The notes under the pieces are model-generated. The model was not told where the DNA came from. It ran no database searches and saw only the letters and a list, made by a program, of their open reading frames with translations. A stretch of DNA of 64,000 bases from Inia geoffrensis (lineage: Eukaryota > Chordata > Mammalia > Artiodactyla > Iniidae), in assembly GCA_036417435.1 (NCBI GenBank), contig JAZAQT010000281.1, forward strand, positions 372,001 through 436,000, written 5' to 3'. Of the stretch, positions 23,257-37,142 are shown one piece after another. Positions within the stretch are counted from its first letter, which is position 1, and every line of letters starts with the position of its first letter. Made by a program: the position numbers and the translations under genes.

Positions 23257-24992
23257 GAGCAAGGAGTAGGTCTTGTCTAATATATATTTGGCTTATGGAA
23301 TGGTATCTGTCCTAATGTCAAACTCTGGTTTTATGCAGCCTCCCCACTGTCCTTTCCCCTTAAGCAAGCATAAGTTTCTTTTGTAAATGTGAGACTCTGT
23401 TGGGTTTTGCAATGCAGTTCACACGTAGCCGTGTTTACATTCCCGGTATTAGTGATATCTTATGATGTTTCTTTTTCTGTGTGACTTATTTCACTTAGAA
23501 TCATCATAACTAAATCCTGTCATTATGCTGCTACTGGTCTGTTGCCATGGATTTCATTGTTGAGTGATATTCCATTGTAGGGATGTACCACAACTTCTAT
23601 ATCCATTTTTCTCTTTCTGGGCTATTAAAGTTGTACCATAGTCAAGGATCCCGTACACAGAGCAGCCCCAAACTTTGGTGTGGCTGTGTCTTTTTCATTT
23701 AAATTTTCCGAATCTATAGCACCATAAGTGGAAGTGCCCTAGGCTCTCTAGCTTGTTTTTTTCTTTGTTCCAGGAAACACCATCCACTTCTCCAGAGTGG
23801 CTGTTGGCAATTTACATCCCGCCCATCAGCATAACAAGGCTGACGGTTCTCCACCGCCTGTCCTGCCTCTCTGGATTTTACACTTTTTTCGGACGGCCCT
23901 TTGGATCGGTGGGAAGTGAGACTTCCTTGTAGTGCGGATTTCCATTGCAGGCTTGCTTGGTTGGCCAAAAAGGGCGTATGCGTTTTTTCCTGAATTTATT
24001 CAGGAAAAAACGCATACGCCCTTTTTGGCCAAGTGCATCACTGTGGAACTGCTGCCTCTTTTCCTACGCTTTCAGAGCAATTCTTATCTACCCCCTGATA
24101 TCTGTTTTCTGCAATTCTGCGTCGCGTTCAAGTCCTCTTCACAGCCTTCCTTCAATAAATTTTTGAATGATAGGGGTCATTTGGATCTCTGCAGGATTGT
24201 GAGTTACAGTGCCAAAAATCTCCTTTTCTCAACTCGCTTTCTTGTGAGCTGACCGAAAACCCGAAGAATTGCTTCAGGCCCTAATCTCGTTCCGGCATGG
24301 CCCGCTGAGCCTTTGGTGAATTCTTCTTCCTGTAGGGAAATCAGAGTTCAATGTGCCCGTCCAAACACATCGAGTTAGCCGCTCATTGGTTCTCCTTATT
24401 CCTGTTCATCTTCCACAGAAATTGCAAACTGTGCCAAACAAGAGGTCAAAGGCACTGACTCTCCAAGTGGGGAGAATGTTAATATCGCATCTGGAACGGC
24501 GAACTCGAGTATCAGGGGGCGAAAATGGCGATGAGTTTTAGAAATTATGCCTGATCACTTCGTGGACCATATTCTGGGTTTTCCATGCATATTTTAGCTG
24601 AAGGATAAATCCCTTAAACGTGGAGATTTGGGACCCGTGGAATGGGAACCATGCACCATTACCTCAAAGGGTCTGCATTCCCTCACCAATACTATCAGCC
24701 CCAAGTGTCCAGCCTTATCTCTCCCCCAGCTGTGGATGTAGAGGTGGTAAATCCAAGATTCCTCACAAGCCCTGAAGGACTTATTTAAGAATTTCTCTCT
24801 ATTTCACAGTCCTTGTGTTTTGTTTTTCAAATTTATTTTTATAAGGGGATTTAGCTTATTGACACTGCTGTGTGTATGGTGCTGTACACAAATGATTTTC
24901 TTATGGAGACCTATAAATGTATGGGTTTTAATTTTCTTCATAGTCAGGCATATTCCTAGGTTTTGAATACGGGATGTTGAGTCCATTTCGTT
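23257..24992. repeat. Satellite unit B5, class e
   Basis: 1,736 bp. Marks: 'TTGGGTTTTGCAATG', 'CTCCACCGCCTG', 'TTTTTGAATGATAG'. Palindrome 23961-24032 is perfect except for one base at its centre (CTGAATTTATTCAG). Confidence 0.93.
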
Positions 24993-26728
24993 GAGCAAGG
25001 AGTAGGTCTTGTCTAATATATATTTGGCTTATGGAATGGTATCTGTCCTAATATGAACCTCTGGTTTTATGCAGCCTCCCCACTCTCTTTTCCCCTTAAG
25101 CAAGCATAAGTTTCTTTTGTAAATGTGAGACTCTGTTGTGTTTTGTAATGCAGTTCACACGTAGCCGTGATTACATTCCCGGTATTAGTGATATCTTATG
25201 ATGTTTCTTTTTCTGTGTGACTTATTTCACTTAGAATCATCATAACTAAATCCTGTCATTATGCTGCTACTGGTGTGTTGCCATGGATTTCATTGTTGAG
25301 TGATATTCCATTGTAGGGATGTACCACAACTTCTATATCCATTTTTCTCTTTCTGGGCTATTAAAGTTGTACCATAGTCAAGGATCCCGTACACAGAGCA
25401 GCCCCAAACTTTGGCGTGGCTGTGTCTTTTTCATTTAAATTTTCCGAATCTATAGCACCATAAGTGGAAGTGCCCTAGGCTCTCTAGCTTGGTTTTTTCT
25501 TTGTTCCAGGAAACACCATCCACTTCTCCAGAGTGGCTGTTGGCAATTTACATCCCGCCCATCAGCATAACAAGGTTGCCGGTTCTCCACGGCCTGTCCT
25601 GCCTCTCTGGATTTTACACTTTTTTCGGATGGCCCTTTGGATCCGTGGGAAGTGAGACTTCCTTGTAGTGCGGATTTCCATTGCAGGCTTGCTTGGTTGG
25701 CCAAAAAGGGCGTATGCGTTTTTTCCTGAATATATTCAGGAAAAAACGCATACGCCCTTTTTGGCCAAGTGCATCACTGTCGAACTGCTGCCTCTTTTCC
25801 TACGCTTTCAGAGCAATTCTTATCTACCCCCTGATACATGTTTTCTGCAATTCTGCGTCGCGTTCAAGTCCTCTTCACAGCCTTCCTTCAATAAATTTTT
25901 GGATGATAGGGGTCATTTGGAACTCTGCAGGATTGTGAGTTACAGTGCCAAAGATCTCCTTTTCTCAACTCGCTTTCTTCTGAGCTGACCGAAAACCCGA
26001 AGAATTGCTTCAGGCCCTAATCTCGTTCCGGCATGGCCCGCTGAGCCTTTGGTGAATTCTTCTTCCTGTAGGGAAATCAGAGTTCAATATGCCCGTCTAA
26101 ACACATAGAGTTAGCCGCTCATTGGTTCTCCTTATTCCTGTTCATCTTCCACAGAAATTGCAAACTGTGCCAAACAAGAGGTCAAAGGCACTGACTCTCC
26201 AAGTGGGGAGAATGTTAATATTGCATGTGGAACGGCGAACTCGAGTACCAGGGGGCGAAAATGGCGATGAGTTTTAGACATTTTGCCTGATCACTTCGTG
26301 GACCATATTCTGGGTTTTCCATGCATATTTTAGCTGAAGGATAAATCCCTTACACGTGGAGATTTGGGACCCGTGGAATGGGAACCATGCACCATTACCT
26401 CAAAGGGTCTGCATTCCCTCACCAATAGTATCAGCCCCAAGTGTCCAGCCTTATCGCTCCCCCAGCTGTGGATGTACAGTTGGTAAATCCCAGATTCCTC
26501 ACAAGCCCTGAAGGACTTACTTAAGAATTTCTCTCTATTTGACAGTCATTGTGTTTTCTTTTTCAAATTTATTTTTATAAGGGGATTTAGCTTATTGACA
26601 CTGCTGTGTGTATGCTGCTGTACACAAATGATTTTCTTATGGAGACGTATAAATGTATGGGTTTTAATTTTCTTCATACTCAGGTATATTCCTGGGTTTT
26701 GAATACGGGGTGTAGAGTCCATTTGGTA
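24993..26728. repeat. Satellite unit B6, recombinant of classes g and f, ending in J
   Basis: 1,736 bp. The left part shares 'CACTCTCTTTTCCCC' and 'GCCGTGATTACATT' with B17. From about 25346 on it shares 'AAGGTTGCCGG', 'TCGGATGGCC', 'CTGATACATG' and 'CTTCTTCTGAGCTG' with B18. From about 26088 it switches to the B0-type junction segment. Palindrome 25697-25768 is perfect. Confidence 0.92.
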
Positions 26729-28464
26729 GAGCAAGGAGTAGGTCTTGTGTAATATATATTTGGCTTATGGAATGGTATCTGTCCTAATGTGAACGTCTGG
26801 TTTTATGCAGCCTCCCCACTCTCCTTTCCCCTTAAGCAAGCATAAGTTTCTTTTGTAAATGTGAGACTCTGTTGTGTTTTGTAATGCAGTTCACACGTAG
26901 CCGTGTTTACAGTCCCGGTATTAGTGATATCTTATGATGTTTCTTTTTCTGTGTGACTTATTTCACTTAGAATCATCATAACTAAATCCTCTCATTATGC
27001 TGCTACTGGTCTGTTGCCATTGATTTCATTGTTGAGTGATATTCCATTGTAGGGATGTACCACAACTTCTATATCCATTTTTCTCTTTCTGGGCTATTAA
27101 AGTTGTACCATAGTCAAGGATCCCGTACACAGAGCAGCCCCAAACTTTGGTGTGGCTGTGTCTTTTTCATTTAAATTTTCCGAATCTATAGCACCATAAG
27201 TGGAAGTGCCCTAGGCTCTCTAGCTTGGTTTTTTCTTTGTTCCAGGAAACACCATCCACTTCTCCAGAGTGGCTGTTGGCAATTTACATCCCGCCCATCA
27301 GCATAACAAGGCTGCCGGTTCTCCACGGCCTGTCCTGCCTCTCTGGATTTTACACTTTTTTCGGACGGCCCTTTGGATCCGTGGGAAGTGAGACTTCCTT
27401 GTAGTGCGGATTTCCATTGCAGGCTTGCTTGGTTGGCCAAAAAGGGCGTATGCGTTTTTTCCTGAATATATTCAGGAAAAAACGCTTACGCCCCTTTTGG
27501 CCAAGTGCATCACTGTCGAACTGCTGCCTCTTTTCCTACGCTTTCAGAGCAATTCTTATCTACCCCCTGATATCTGTTTTCTGCAATTCTGTGTCGCGTT
27601 CAAGTCCTCTTCACAGCCTTCCTTCAATAAATTTTTGGATGATAGGGGTCATTTGGAACTCTGCAGGATTGTGAGTTACAGTGCCAAAGATCTCCTTTTC
27701 TCAACTCGCTTTCTTGTGAGCTGACCGAAAACCCGAAGAATTGCTTCAGGCCCTAATCTCGTTCCGGCATGGCCCGCTGAGCCTTTGGTGAATTCTTCTT
27801 CCTGTAGGGAAATCAGAGTTCAATGTGCCCGTCCAAACACATCGAGTTAGCCGCTCATTGGTTCTCCTTATTCCTGTTCATCTTCCACAGAAATTGCAAA
27901 CTGTGCCAAACAAGAGGTCAAAGGCACTGACTCTCCAAGTGGGGAGAGTGTTAATATCGCATCTGGAACGGCGAACTCGAGTATCAGGGGGCGAAAATGG
28001 CGATGAGTTTTAGAAATTATGCCTGATCACTTCGTGGACCATATTCTGGGTTTTCCATGCATATTTTAGCTGAAGGATAAATCCCTTAAACGTGGAGATT
28101 TGGGACCCGTGGAATGGGAACCATGCACCATTACCTCAAAGGGTCTGCATTCCCTCACCAATAGTATCAACCCCAAGTGTCCAGCCTTATCTCTCCCCCA
28201 GCTGTGGATGTAGAGGTGGTAAATCCAAGATTCCTCACAAGCCCTGAAGGACTTATTTAAGAATTTCTCTCTATTTCACAGTCCTTGTGTTTTGTTTTTC
28301 AAATTTATTTTTATAAGGGGATTTAGCTTATTGACACTGCTGTGTGTATGGTGCTGTACACAAATGATTCTCTTATGGAGACCTATAAATGTATGGGTTT
28401 TAATTTTCTTCATAGTCAGGCATATTCCTAGGTTTTGAATACAGGGTGTTGAGTCCATTTCGTT
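26729..28464. repeat. Satellite unit B7, class a (opens block 2)
   Basis: 1,736 bp, same marks as B1 at an offset of 10,413 (six units). Palindrome 27433-27504, two mismatches. Confidence 0.93.
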
Positions 28465-30198
28465 GAGCAAGGAGTAGGTCTTGTCTAATATATATTTGGC
28501 TTATGGAATGGTATCTGTCCTAATGTCAAACTCTGGTTTTATGCAGCCTCCCCACTCTCCTTTCCCCTTAAGCAAGCATAAGTTTCTTTTGTAAATGTGA
28601 GACTCTGTTGTGTTTTGTAATGCAGTTCACACGTAGCCGTGTTTACATTCCCGGTATTAGTGATATCTTATGATGTTTCTTTTTCTGTGTGACTTATTTC
28701 ACTTAGAATCATCATAACTAAATCCTGTCATTATGCTGCTACTGGTGTGTTGCCATTGATTTCATTGTTGAGTGATATTCCATTGTAGGGATGTACCACA
28801 ACTTCTATATCCATTTTTCTCTTTCTGGGCTATTAAAGTTGTACCATAGTCAAGGATCCCGTACACAGAGCAGCCCCAAACTTTGGTGTGGCTGTGTCTT
28901 TTTCATTTAAATTTTCCGAATCTATAGCACCATAAGTGGAAGTGCCCTAGGCTCTCTAGCTTGGTTTTTTCTTTGTTCCAGGAAACACCATCCACTTCTC
29001 CAGAGTGGCTGTTGGCAATTTACATCCCGCCCATCAGCATAACAAGGCTGCCGGTTCTCCATGGCCTGTCCTGCCTCTCTGGATTTTACACTTTTTTCGG
29101 ACGGCCCTTTGTATCGGTGGGAAGTGAGACTTCTTGTAGTGCGGATTTCCATTGCAGGCTTGCTTGGTTGGCCAAAAAGGGCGTATGCGTTTTTTCCTGA
29201 ATATATTCAGGAAAAAACGCTTACGCCCCTTTTGGCCAAGTGCATCACTGTCGAACTGCTGCCTCTTTTCCTACGCTTTCAGAGCAATTCTTATCTACCC
29301 CCTGATATCTGTTTTCTGCAATTCTGCGTCGCGTTCAAGTCCTCTTCACAGCCTTCCTTCAATAAATTTTTGGATGATAGGGGTCATTTGGAACTCTGCA
29401 GGATTGTGAGTTACAGTGCCAAAGATCTCCTTTTCTCAACTCGCTTTCTTGTGAGCTGACCGAAAACCCGAAGAATTGCTTCAGGCCCTAATCTCGTTCC
29501 GGCATGGCCCGCTGAGCCTTTGGTGAATTCTTCTTCCTGTAGGGAAATCACAGTTCAATGTGCCCGTCCAAACACATCGAGTTAGCCGCTCATTGGTTCT
29601 CCTTATTCCTGTTCATCTTCCACAGAAATTGCAAACTGTGCCAAACAAGAGGTCAAAGGCACTGACTCTCCAAGGGGGGAGAGTGTTAATATCGCATCTG
29701 GAACGGCGAACTCGAGTATCAGGGGCGAAAATGGCGATGAGTTTTAGAAATTATGCCTGATCACTTCGTGGACCATATTCTGGGTTTTCCATGCATATTT
29801 TAGCTGAAGGATAAATCCCATAAACGTGGAGATTTGGGACCCGTGGAATGGGAACCATGCACCATTACCTCAAAGGGTCTGCATTCCCTCACCAATAGTA
29901 TCAACCCCAAGTGTCCAGCCTTATCTCTCCCCCAGCTGTGGATGTAGAGGTGGTAAATCCAAGATTCCTCACAAGCCCTGAAGGACTTATTTAAGAATTT
30001 CTCTCTATTTCACAGTCCTTGTGTTTTGTTTTTCAAATTTATTTTTATAAGGGGATTTAGCTTATTGACACTGCTGTGTGTATGGTGCTGTACACAAATG
30101 ATTCTCTTATGGAGACCTATAAATGTATGGGTTTTAATTTTCTTCATAGTCAGGCATATTCCTAGGTTTTGAATACAGGGTGTTGAGTCCATTTCGTT
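28465..30198. repeat. Satellite unit B8, class b
   Basis: 1,734 bp with both class b single-base losses. Palindrome 29168-29239, two mismatches. Confidence 0.93.
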
Positions 30199-31934
30199 GA
30201 GCAAGGAGTAGGTCTTGTCTAATATATATTTGGCTTATGGAATGGTATCTGTCCTAATGTCAAACTCTGGTTTTATGCAGCCTCCCCACTCTCCTTTCCC
30301 CTTAAGCAAGCATAAGTTTCTTTTGTAAATGTGAGACTCTGTTGTGTTTTGTAATGCAGTTCACACGTAGCCGTGTTTACATTCCCGGTATTAGTGATAT
30401 CTTATGATGTTTCTTTTTCTGTGTGACTTATTTCACTTAGAATCATCATAACTAAATCCTGTCATTATGCTGCTACTGGTCTGTTGCCATTGATTTCATT
30501 GTTGAGTGATATTCCATTGTAGGGATGTACCACAACTTCTATATCCATTATTCTCTTTCTGGGCTATTAAAGTTGTACCATAGTCAAGGATCCCGTACAC
30601 AGAGCAGCCCCAAACTTTGGTGTGGCTGTGTCTTTTTCATTTAAATTTTCCGAATCTATAGCACCATAAGTGGAAGTGCCCTAGGCTCTCTAGCTTGGTT
30701 TTTTCTTTGTTCCAGGAAACACCATCCACTTCTCCAGAGTGGCTGTTGGCAATTTACATCCCGCCCATCAGCATAACAAGGCTGACGGTTCTCCACGGCC
30801 TGTCCTGCCTCTCTGGATTTTACACTTTTTTCGGACGGCCCTTTGGATCGGTGGGAAGTGAGACTTCCTTGTAGTGCGGATTTCCATTGCAGGCTTGCTT
30901 GGTTAGCCAAAAAGGGCGTATGCGTTTTTTCCTGAATATATTCAGGAAAAAACGCTTACGCCCCTTTTGGCCAAGTGCATCACTGTCGAACTGCTGCCTC
31001 TTTTCCTACGCTTTCAGAGCAATTCTTATCAACCCCCTGATATCTGTTTTCTGCAATTCTGCGTCGCGTTCAAGTCCTCTTCACAGCCTTCCTTCAATAA
31101 ATTTTTGGATGATAGGGGTCATTTGGAACTCTGCAGGATTGTGAGTTACAGTGCCAAAGATCTCCTTTTCTCAACTCGCTTTCTTGTGAGCTGACCGAAA
31201 ACCCGAAGAATTGCTTCAGGCCCTAATCTCGTTCCGGCATGGCCCGCTGAGCCTTTGGTGAATTCTTCTTCCTGTAGGGAAATCAGAGTTCAATATGCCC
31301 GTCTAAACACATAGAGTTAGCCGCTCATTGGTTCTCCTTATTCCTGTTCATCTTCCACAGAAATTGCAAACTGTGCCAAACAAGAGGTCAAAGGCACTGA
31401 CTCTCCAAGTGGGGAGAATGTTAATATTGCATGTGGAACGGCGAACTCGAGTACCAGGGGGCGAAAATGGCGATGAGTTTTAGACATTTTGCCTGATCAC
31501 TTCGTGGACCATATTCTGGGTTTTCCATGCATATTTTAGCTGAAGGATAAATCCCTTACACGTGGAGATTTGGGACCCGTGGAATGGGAACCATGCACCA
31601 TTACCTCAAAGGGTCTGCATTCCCTCACCAATAGTATCAGCCCCAAGTGTCCAGCCTTATCGCTCCCCCAGCTGTGGATGTACAGTTGGTAAATCCCAGA
31701 TTCCTCACAAGCCCTGAAGGACTTACTTAAGAATTTCTCTCTATTTGACAGTCATTGTGTTTTCTTTTTCAAATTTATTTTTATAAGGGGATTTAGCTTA
31801 TTGACACTGCTGTGTGTATGCTGCTGTACACAAATGATTTTCTTATGGAGACGTATAAATGTATGGGTTTTAATTTTCTTCATACTCAGGTATATTCCTG
31901 GGTTTTGAATACGGGGTGTAGAGTCCATTTGGTA
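30199..31934. repeat. Satellite unit B9, class c ending in J
   Basis: 1,736 bp. Class c up to about 31190, then 'GGCCCGCTGAGCC' instead of the class c 'GGCCTGCTGAGCC', and the J segment from about 31290. It is best read as class c joined to the tail of a B6-like unit. Palindrome 30903-30974, three mismatches. Confidence 0.92.
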
Positions 31935-33670
31935 GAGCAAGGAGTAGGTCTTGTGTAATATATATTTGGCTTATGGAATGGTATCTGTCCTAATGTGAAC
32001 GTCTGGTTTTATGCAGCCTCCCCACTCTCCTTTCCCCTTAAGCAAGCATAAGTTTCTTTTGTAAATGTGAGACTCTGTTGTGTTTTGTAATGCAGTTCAC
32101 ACGTAGCCGTGTTTACAGTCCCGGTATTAGTGATATCTTATGATGTTTCTTTTTCTGTGTGACTTATTTCACTTAGAATCATCATAACTAAATCCTCTCA
32201 TTATGCTGCTACTGGTCTGTTGCCATTGATTTCATTGTTGAGTGATATTCCATTGTAGGGATGTACCACAACTTCTATATCCATTTTTCTCTTTCTGGGC
32301 TATTAAAGTTGTACCATAGTCAAGGATCCCGTACACAGAGCAGCCCCAAACTTTGGTGTGGCTGTGTCTTTTTCATTTAAATTTTCCGAATCTATAGCAC
32401 CATAAGTGGAAGTGCCCTAGGCTCTCTAGCTTGGTTTTTTCTTTGTTCCAGGAAACACCATCCACTTCTCCAGAGTGGCTGTTGGCAATTTACATCCCGC
32501 CCATCAGCATAACAAGGCTGCCGGTTCTCCACGGCCTGTCCTGCCTCTCTGGATTTTACACTTTTTTCGGACGGCCCTTTGGATCCGTGGGAAGTGAGAC
32601 TTCCTTGTAGTGCGGATTTCCATTGCAGGCTTGCTTGGTTGGCCAAAAAGGGCGTATGCGTTTTTTCCTGAATATATTCAGGAAAAAACGCTTACGCCCC
32701 TTTTGGCCAAGTGCATCACTGTCGAACTGCTGCCTCTTTTCCTACGCTTTCAGAGCAATTCTTATCTACCCCCTGATATCTGTTTTCTGCAATTCTGTGT
32801 CGCGTTCAAGTCCTCTTCACAGCCTTCCTTCAATAAATTTTTGGATGATAGGGGTCATTTGGAACTCTGCAGGATTGTGAGTTACAGTGCCAAAGATCTC
32901 CTTTTCTCAACTCGCTTTCTTGTGAGCTGACCGAAAACCCGAAGAATTGCTTCAGGCCCTAATCTCGTTCCGGCATGGCCCGCTGAGCCTTTGGTGAATT
33001 CTTCTTCCTGTAGGGAAATCAGAGTTCAATGTGCCCGTCCAAACACATCGAGTTAGCCGCTCATTGGTTCTCCTTATTCCTGTTCATCTTCCACAGAAAT
33101 TGCAAACTGTGCCAAACAAGAGGTCAAAGGCACTGACTCTCCAAGTGGGGAGAGTGTTAATATCGCATCTGGAACGGCGAACTCGAGTATCAGGGGGCGA
33201 AAATGGCGATGAGTTTTAGAAATTATGCCTGATCACTTCGTGGACCATATTCTGGGTTTTCCATGCATATTTTAGCTGAAGGATAAATCCCTTAAACGTG
33301 GAGATTTGGGACCCGTGGAATGGGAACCATGCACCATTACCTCAAAGGGTCTGCATTCCCTCACCAATAGTATCAACCCCAAGTGTCCAGCCTTATCTCT
33401 CCCCCAGCTGTGGATGTAGAGGTGGTAAATCCAAGATTCCTCACAAGCCCTGAAGGACTTATTTAAGAATTTCTCTCTATTTCACAGTCCTTGTGTTTTG
33501 TTTTTCAAATTTATTTTTATAAGGGGATTTAGCTTATTGACACTGCTGTGTGTATGGTGCTGTACACAAATGATTCTCTTATGGAGACCTATAAATGTAT
33601 GGGTTTTAATTTTCTTCATAGTCAGGCATATTCCTAGGTTTTGAATACAGGGTGTTGAGTCCATTTCGTT
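31935..33670. repeat. Satellite unit B10, class a (opens block 3)
   Basis: 1,736 bp, same marks as B1. It is followed directly by class c, so class b is missing from this block. Palindrome 32639-32710, two mismatches. Confidence 0.92.
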
Positions 33671-35406
33671 GAGCAAGGAGTAGGTCTTGTCTAATATATA
33701 TTTGGCTTATGGAATGGTATCTGTCCTAATGTCAAACTCTGGTTTTATGCAGCCTCCCCACTCTCCTTTCCCCTTAAGCAAGCATAAGTTTCTTTTGTAA
33801 ATGTGAGACTCTGTTGTGTTTTGTAATGCAGTTCACACGTAGCCGTGTTTACATTCCCGGTATTAGTGATATCTTATGATGTTTCTTTTTCTGTGTGACT
33901 TATTTCACTTAGAATCATCATAACTAAATCCTGTCATTATGCTGCTACTGGTCTGTTGCCATTGATTTCATTGTTGAGTGATATTCCATTGTAGGGATGT
34001 ACCACAACTTCTATATCCATTATTCTCTTTCTGGGCTATTAAAGTTGTACCATAGTCAAGGATCCCGTACACAGAGCAGCCCCAAACTTTGGTGTGGCTG
34101 TGTCTTTTTCATTTAAATTTTCCGAATCTATAGCACCATAAGTGGAAGTGCCCTAGGCTCTCTAGCTTGGTTTTTTCTTTGTTCCAGGAAACACCATCCA
34201 CTTCTCCAGAGTGGCTGTTGGCAATTTACATCCCGCCCATCAGCATAACAAGGCTGACGGTTCTCCACGGCCTGTCCTGCCTCTCTGGATTTTACACTTT
34301 TTTCGGACGGCCCTTTGGATCGGTGGGAAGTGAGACTTCCTTGTAGTGCGGATTTCCATTGCAGGCTTGCTTGGTTAGCCAAAAAGGGCGTATGCGTTTT
34401 TTCCTGAATATATTCAGGAAAAAACGCTTACGCCCCTTTTGGCCAAGTGCATCACTGTCGAACTGCTGCCTCTTTTCCTACGCTTTCAGAGCAATTCTTA
34501 TCAACCCCCTGATATCTGTTTTCTGCAATTCTGCGTCGCGTTCAAGTCCTCTTCACAGCCTTCCTTCAATAAATTTTTGGATGATAGGGGTCATTTGGAA
34601 CTCTGCAGGATTGTGAGTTACAGTGCCAAAGATCTCCTTTTCTCAACTCGCTTTCTTGTGAGCTGACCGAAAACCCGAAGAATTGCTTCAGGCCCTAATC
34701 TCGTTCCGGCATGGCCCGCTGAGCCTTTGGTGAATTCTTCTTCCTGTAGGGAAATCAGAGTTCAATATGCCCGTCTAAACACATAGAGTTAGCCGCTCAT
34801 TGGTTCTCCTTATTCCTGTTCATCTTCCACAGAAATTGCAAACTGTGCCAAACAAGAGGTCAAAGGCACTGACTCTCCAAGTGGGGAGAATGTTAATATT
34901 GCATGTGGAACGGCGAACTCGAGTACCAGGGGGCGAAAATGGCGATGAGTTTTAGACATTTTGCCTGATCACTTCGTGGACCATATTCTGGGTTTTCCAT
35001 GCATATTTTAGCTGAAGGATAAATCCCTTACACGTGGAGATTTGGGACCCGTGGAATGGGAACCATGCACCATTACCTCAAAGGGTCTGCATTCCCTCAC
35101 CAATAGTATCAGCCCCAAGTGTCCAGCCTTATCGCTCCCCCAGCTGTGGATGTACAGTTGGTAAATCCCAGATTCCTCACAAGCCCTGAAGGACTTACTT
35201 AAGAATTTCTCTCTATTTGACAGTCATTGTGTTTTCTTTTTCAAATTTATTTTTATAAGGGGATTTAGCTTATTGACACTGCTGTGTGTATGCTGCTGTA
35301 CACAAATGATTTTCTTATGGAGACGTATAAATGTATGGGTTTTAATTTTCTTCATACTCAGGTATATTCCTGGGTTTTGAATACGGGGTGTAGAGTCCAT
35401 TTGGTA
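33671..35406. repeat. Satellite unit B11, class c ending in J
   Basis: 1,736 bp, same c-to-J composition as B9 (offset 3,472). Palindrome 34375-34446, three mismatches. Confidence 0.92.
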
Positions 35407-37142
35407 GAGCAAGGAGTAGGTCTTGTGTAATATATATTTGGCTTATGGAATGGTATCTGTCCTAATGTGAACGTCTGGTTTTATGCAGCCTCCCCACTCT
35501 CCTTTCCCCTTAAGCAAGCATAAGTTTCTTTTGTAAATGTGAGACTCTGTTGTGTTTTGTAATGCAGTTCACACGTAGCCGTGTTTACAGTCCCGGTATT
35601 AGTGATATCTTATGATGTTTCTTTTTCTGTGTGACTTATTTCACTTAGAATCATCATAACTAAATCCTCTCATTATGCTGCTACTGGTCTGTTGCCATTG
35701 ATTTCATTGTTGAGTGATATTCCATTGTAGGGATGTACCACAACTTCTATATCCATTTTTCTCTTTCTGGGCTATTAAAGTTGTACCATAGTCAAGGATC
35801 CCGTACACAGAGCAGCCCCAAACTTTGGTGTGGCTGTGTCTTTTTCATTTAAATTTTCCGAATCTATAGCACCATAAGTGGAAGTGCCCTAGGCTCTCTA
35901 GCTTGGTTTTTTCTTTGTTCCAGGAAACACCATCCACTTCTCCAGAGTGGCTGTTGGCAATTTACATCCCGCCCATCAGCATAACAAGGCTGCCGGTTCT
36001 CCACGGCCTGTCCTGCCTCTCTGGATTTTACACTTTTTTCGGACGGCCCTTTGGATCCGTGGGAAGTGAGACTTCCTTGTAGTGCGGATTTCCATTGCAG
36101 GCTTGCTTGGTTGGCCAAAAAGGGCGTATGCGTTTTTTCCTGAATATATTCAGGAAAAAACGCTTACGCCCCTTTTGGCCAAGTGCATCACTGTCGAACT
36201 GCTGCCTCTTTTCCTACGCTTTCAGAGCAATTCTTATCTACCCCCTGATATCTGTTTTCTGCAATTCTGTGTCGCGTTCAAGTCCTCTTCACAGCCTTCC
36301 TTCAATAAATTTTTGGATGATAGGGGTCATTTGGAACTCTGCAGGATTGTGAGTTACAGTGCCAAAGATCTCCTTTTCTCAACTCGCTTTCTTGTGAGCT
36401 GACCGAAAACCCGAAGAATTGCTTCAGGCCCTAATCTCGTTCCGGCATGGCCCGCTGAGCCTTTGGTGAATTCTTCTTCCTGTAGGGAAATCAGAGTTCA
36501 ATGTGCCCGTCCAAACACATCGAGTTAGCCGCTCATTGGTTCTCCTTATTCCTGTTCATCTTCCACAGAAATTGCAAACTGTGCCAAACAAGAGGTCAAA
36601 GGCACTGACTCTCCAAGTGGGGAGAGTGTTAATATCGCATCTGGAACGGCGAACTCGAGTATCAGGGGGCGAAAATGGCGATGAGTTTTAGAAATTATGC
36701 CTGATCACTTCGTGGACCATATTCTGGGTTTTCCATGCATATTTTAGCTGAAGGATAAATCCCTTAAACGTGGAGATTTGGGACCCGTGGAATGGGAACC
36801 ATGCACCATTACCTCAAAGGGTCTGCATTCCCTCACCAATAGTATCAACCCCAAGTGTCCAGCCTTATCTCTCCCCCAGCTGTGGATGTAGAGGTGGTAA
36901 ATCCAAGATTCCTCACAAGCCCTGAAGGACTTATTTAAGAATTTCTCTCTATTTCACAGTCCTTGTGTTTTGTTTTTCAAATTTATTTTTATAAGGGGAT
37001 TTAGCTTATTGACACTGCTGTGTGTATGGTGCTGTACACAAATGATTCTCTTATGGAGACCTATAAATGTATGGGTTTTAATTTTCTTCATAGTCAGGCA
37101 TATTCCTAGGTTTTGAATACAGGGTGTTGAGTCCATTTCGTT
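35407..37142. repeat. Satellite unit B12, class a (opens block 4)
   Basis: 1,736 bp, same marks as B1 at an offset of 19,091 (eleven units). Palindrome 36111-36182, two mismatches. Confidence 0.93.
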
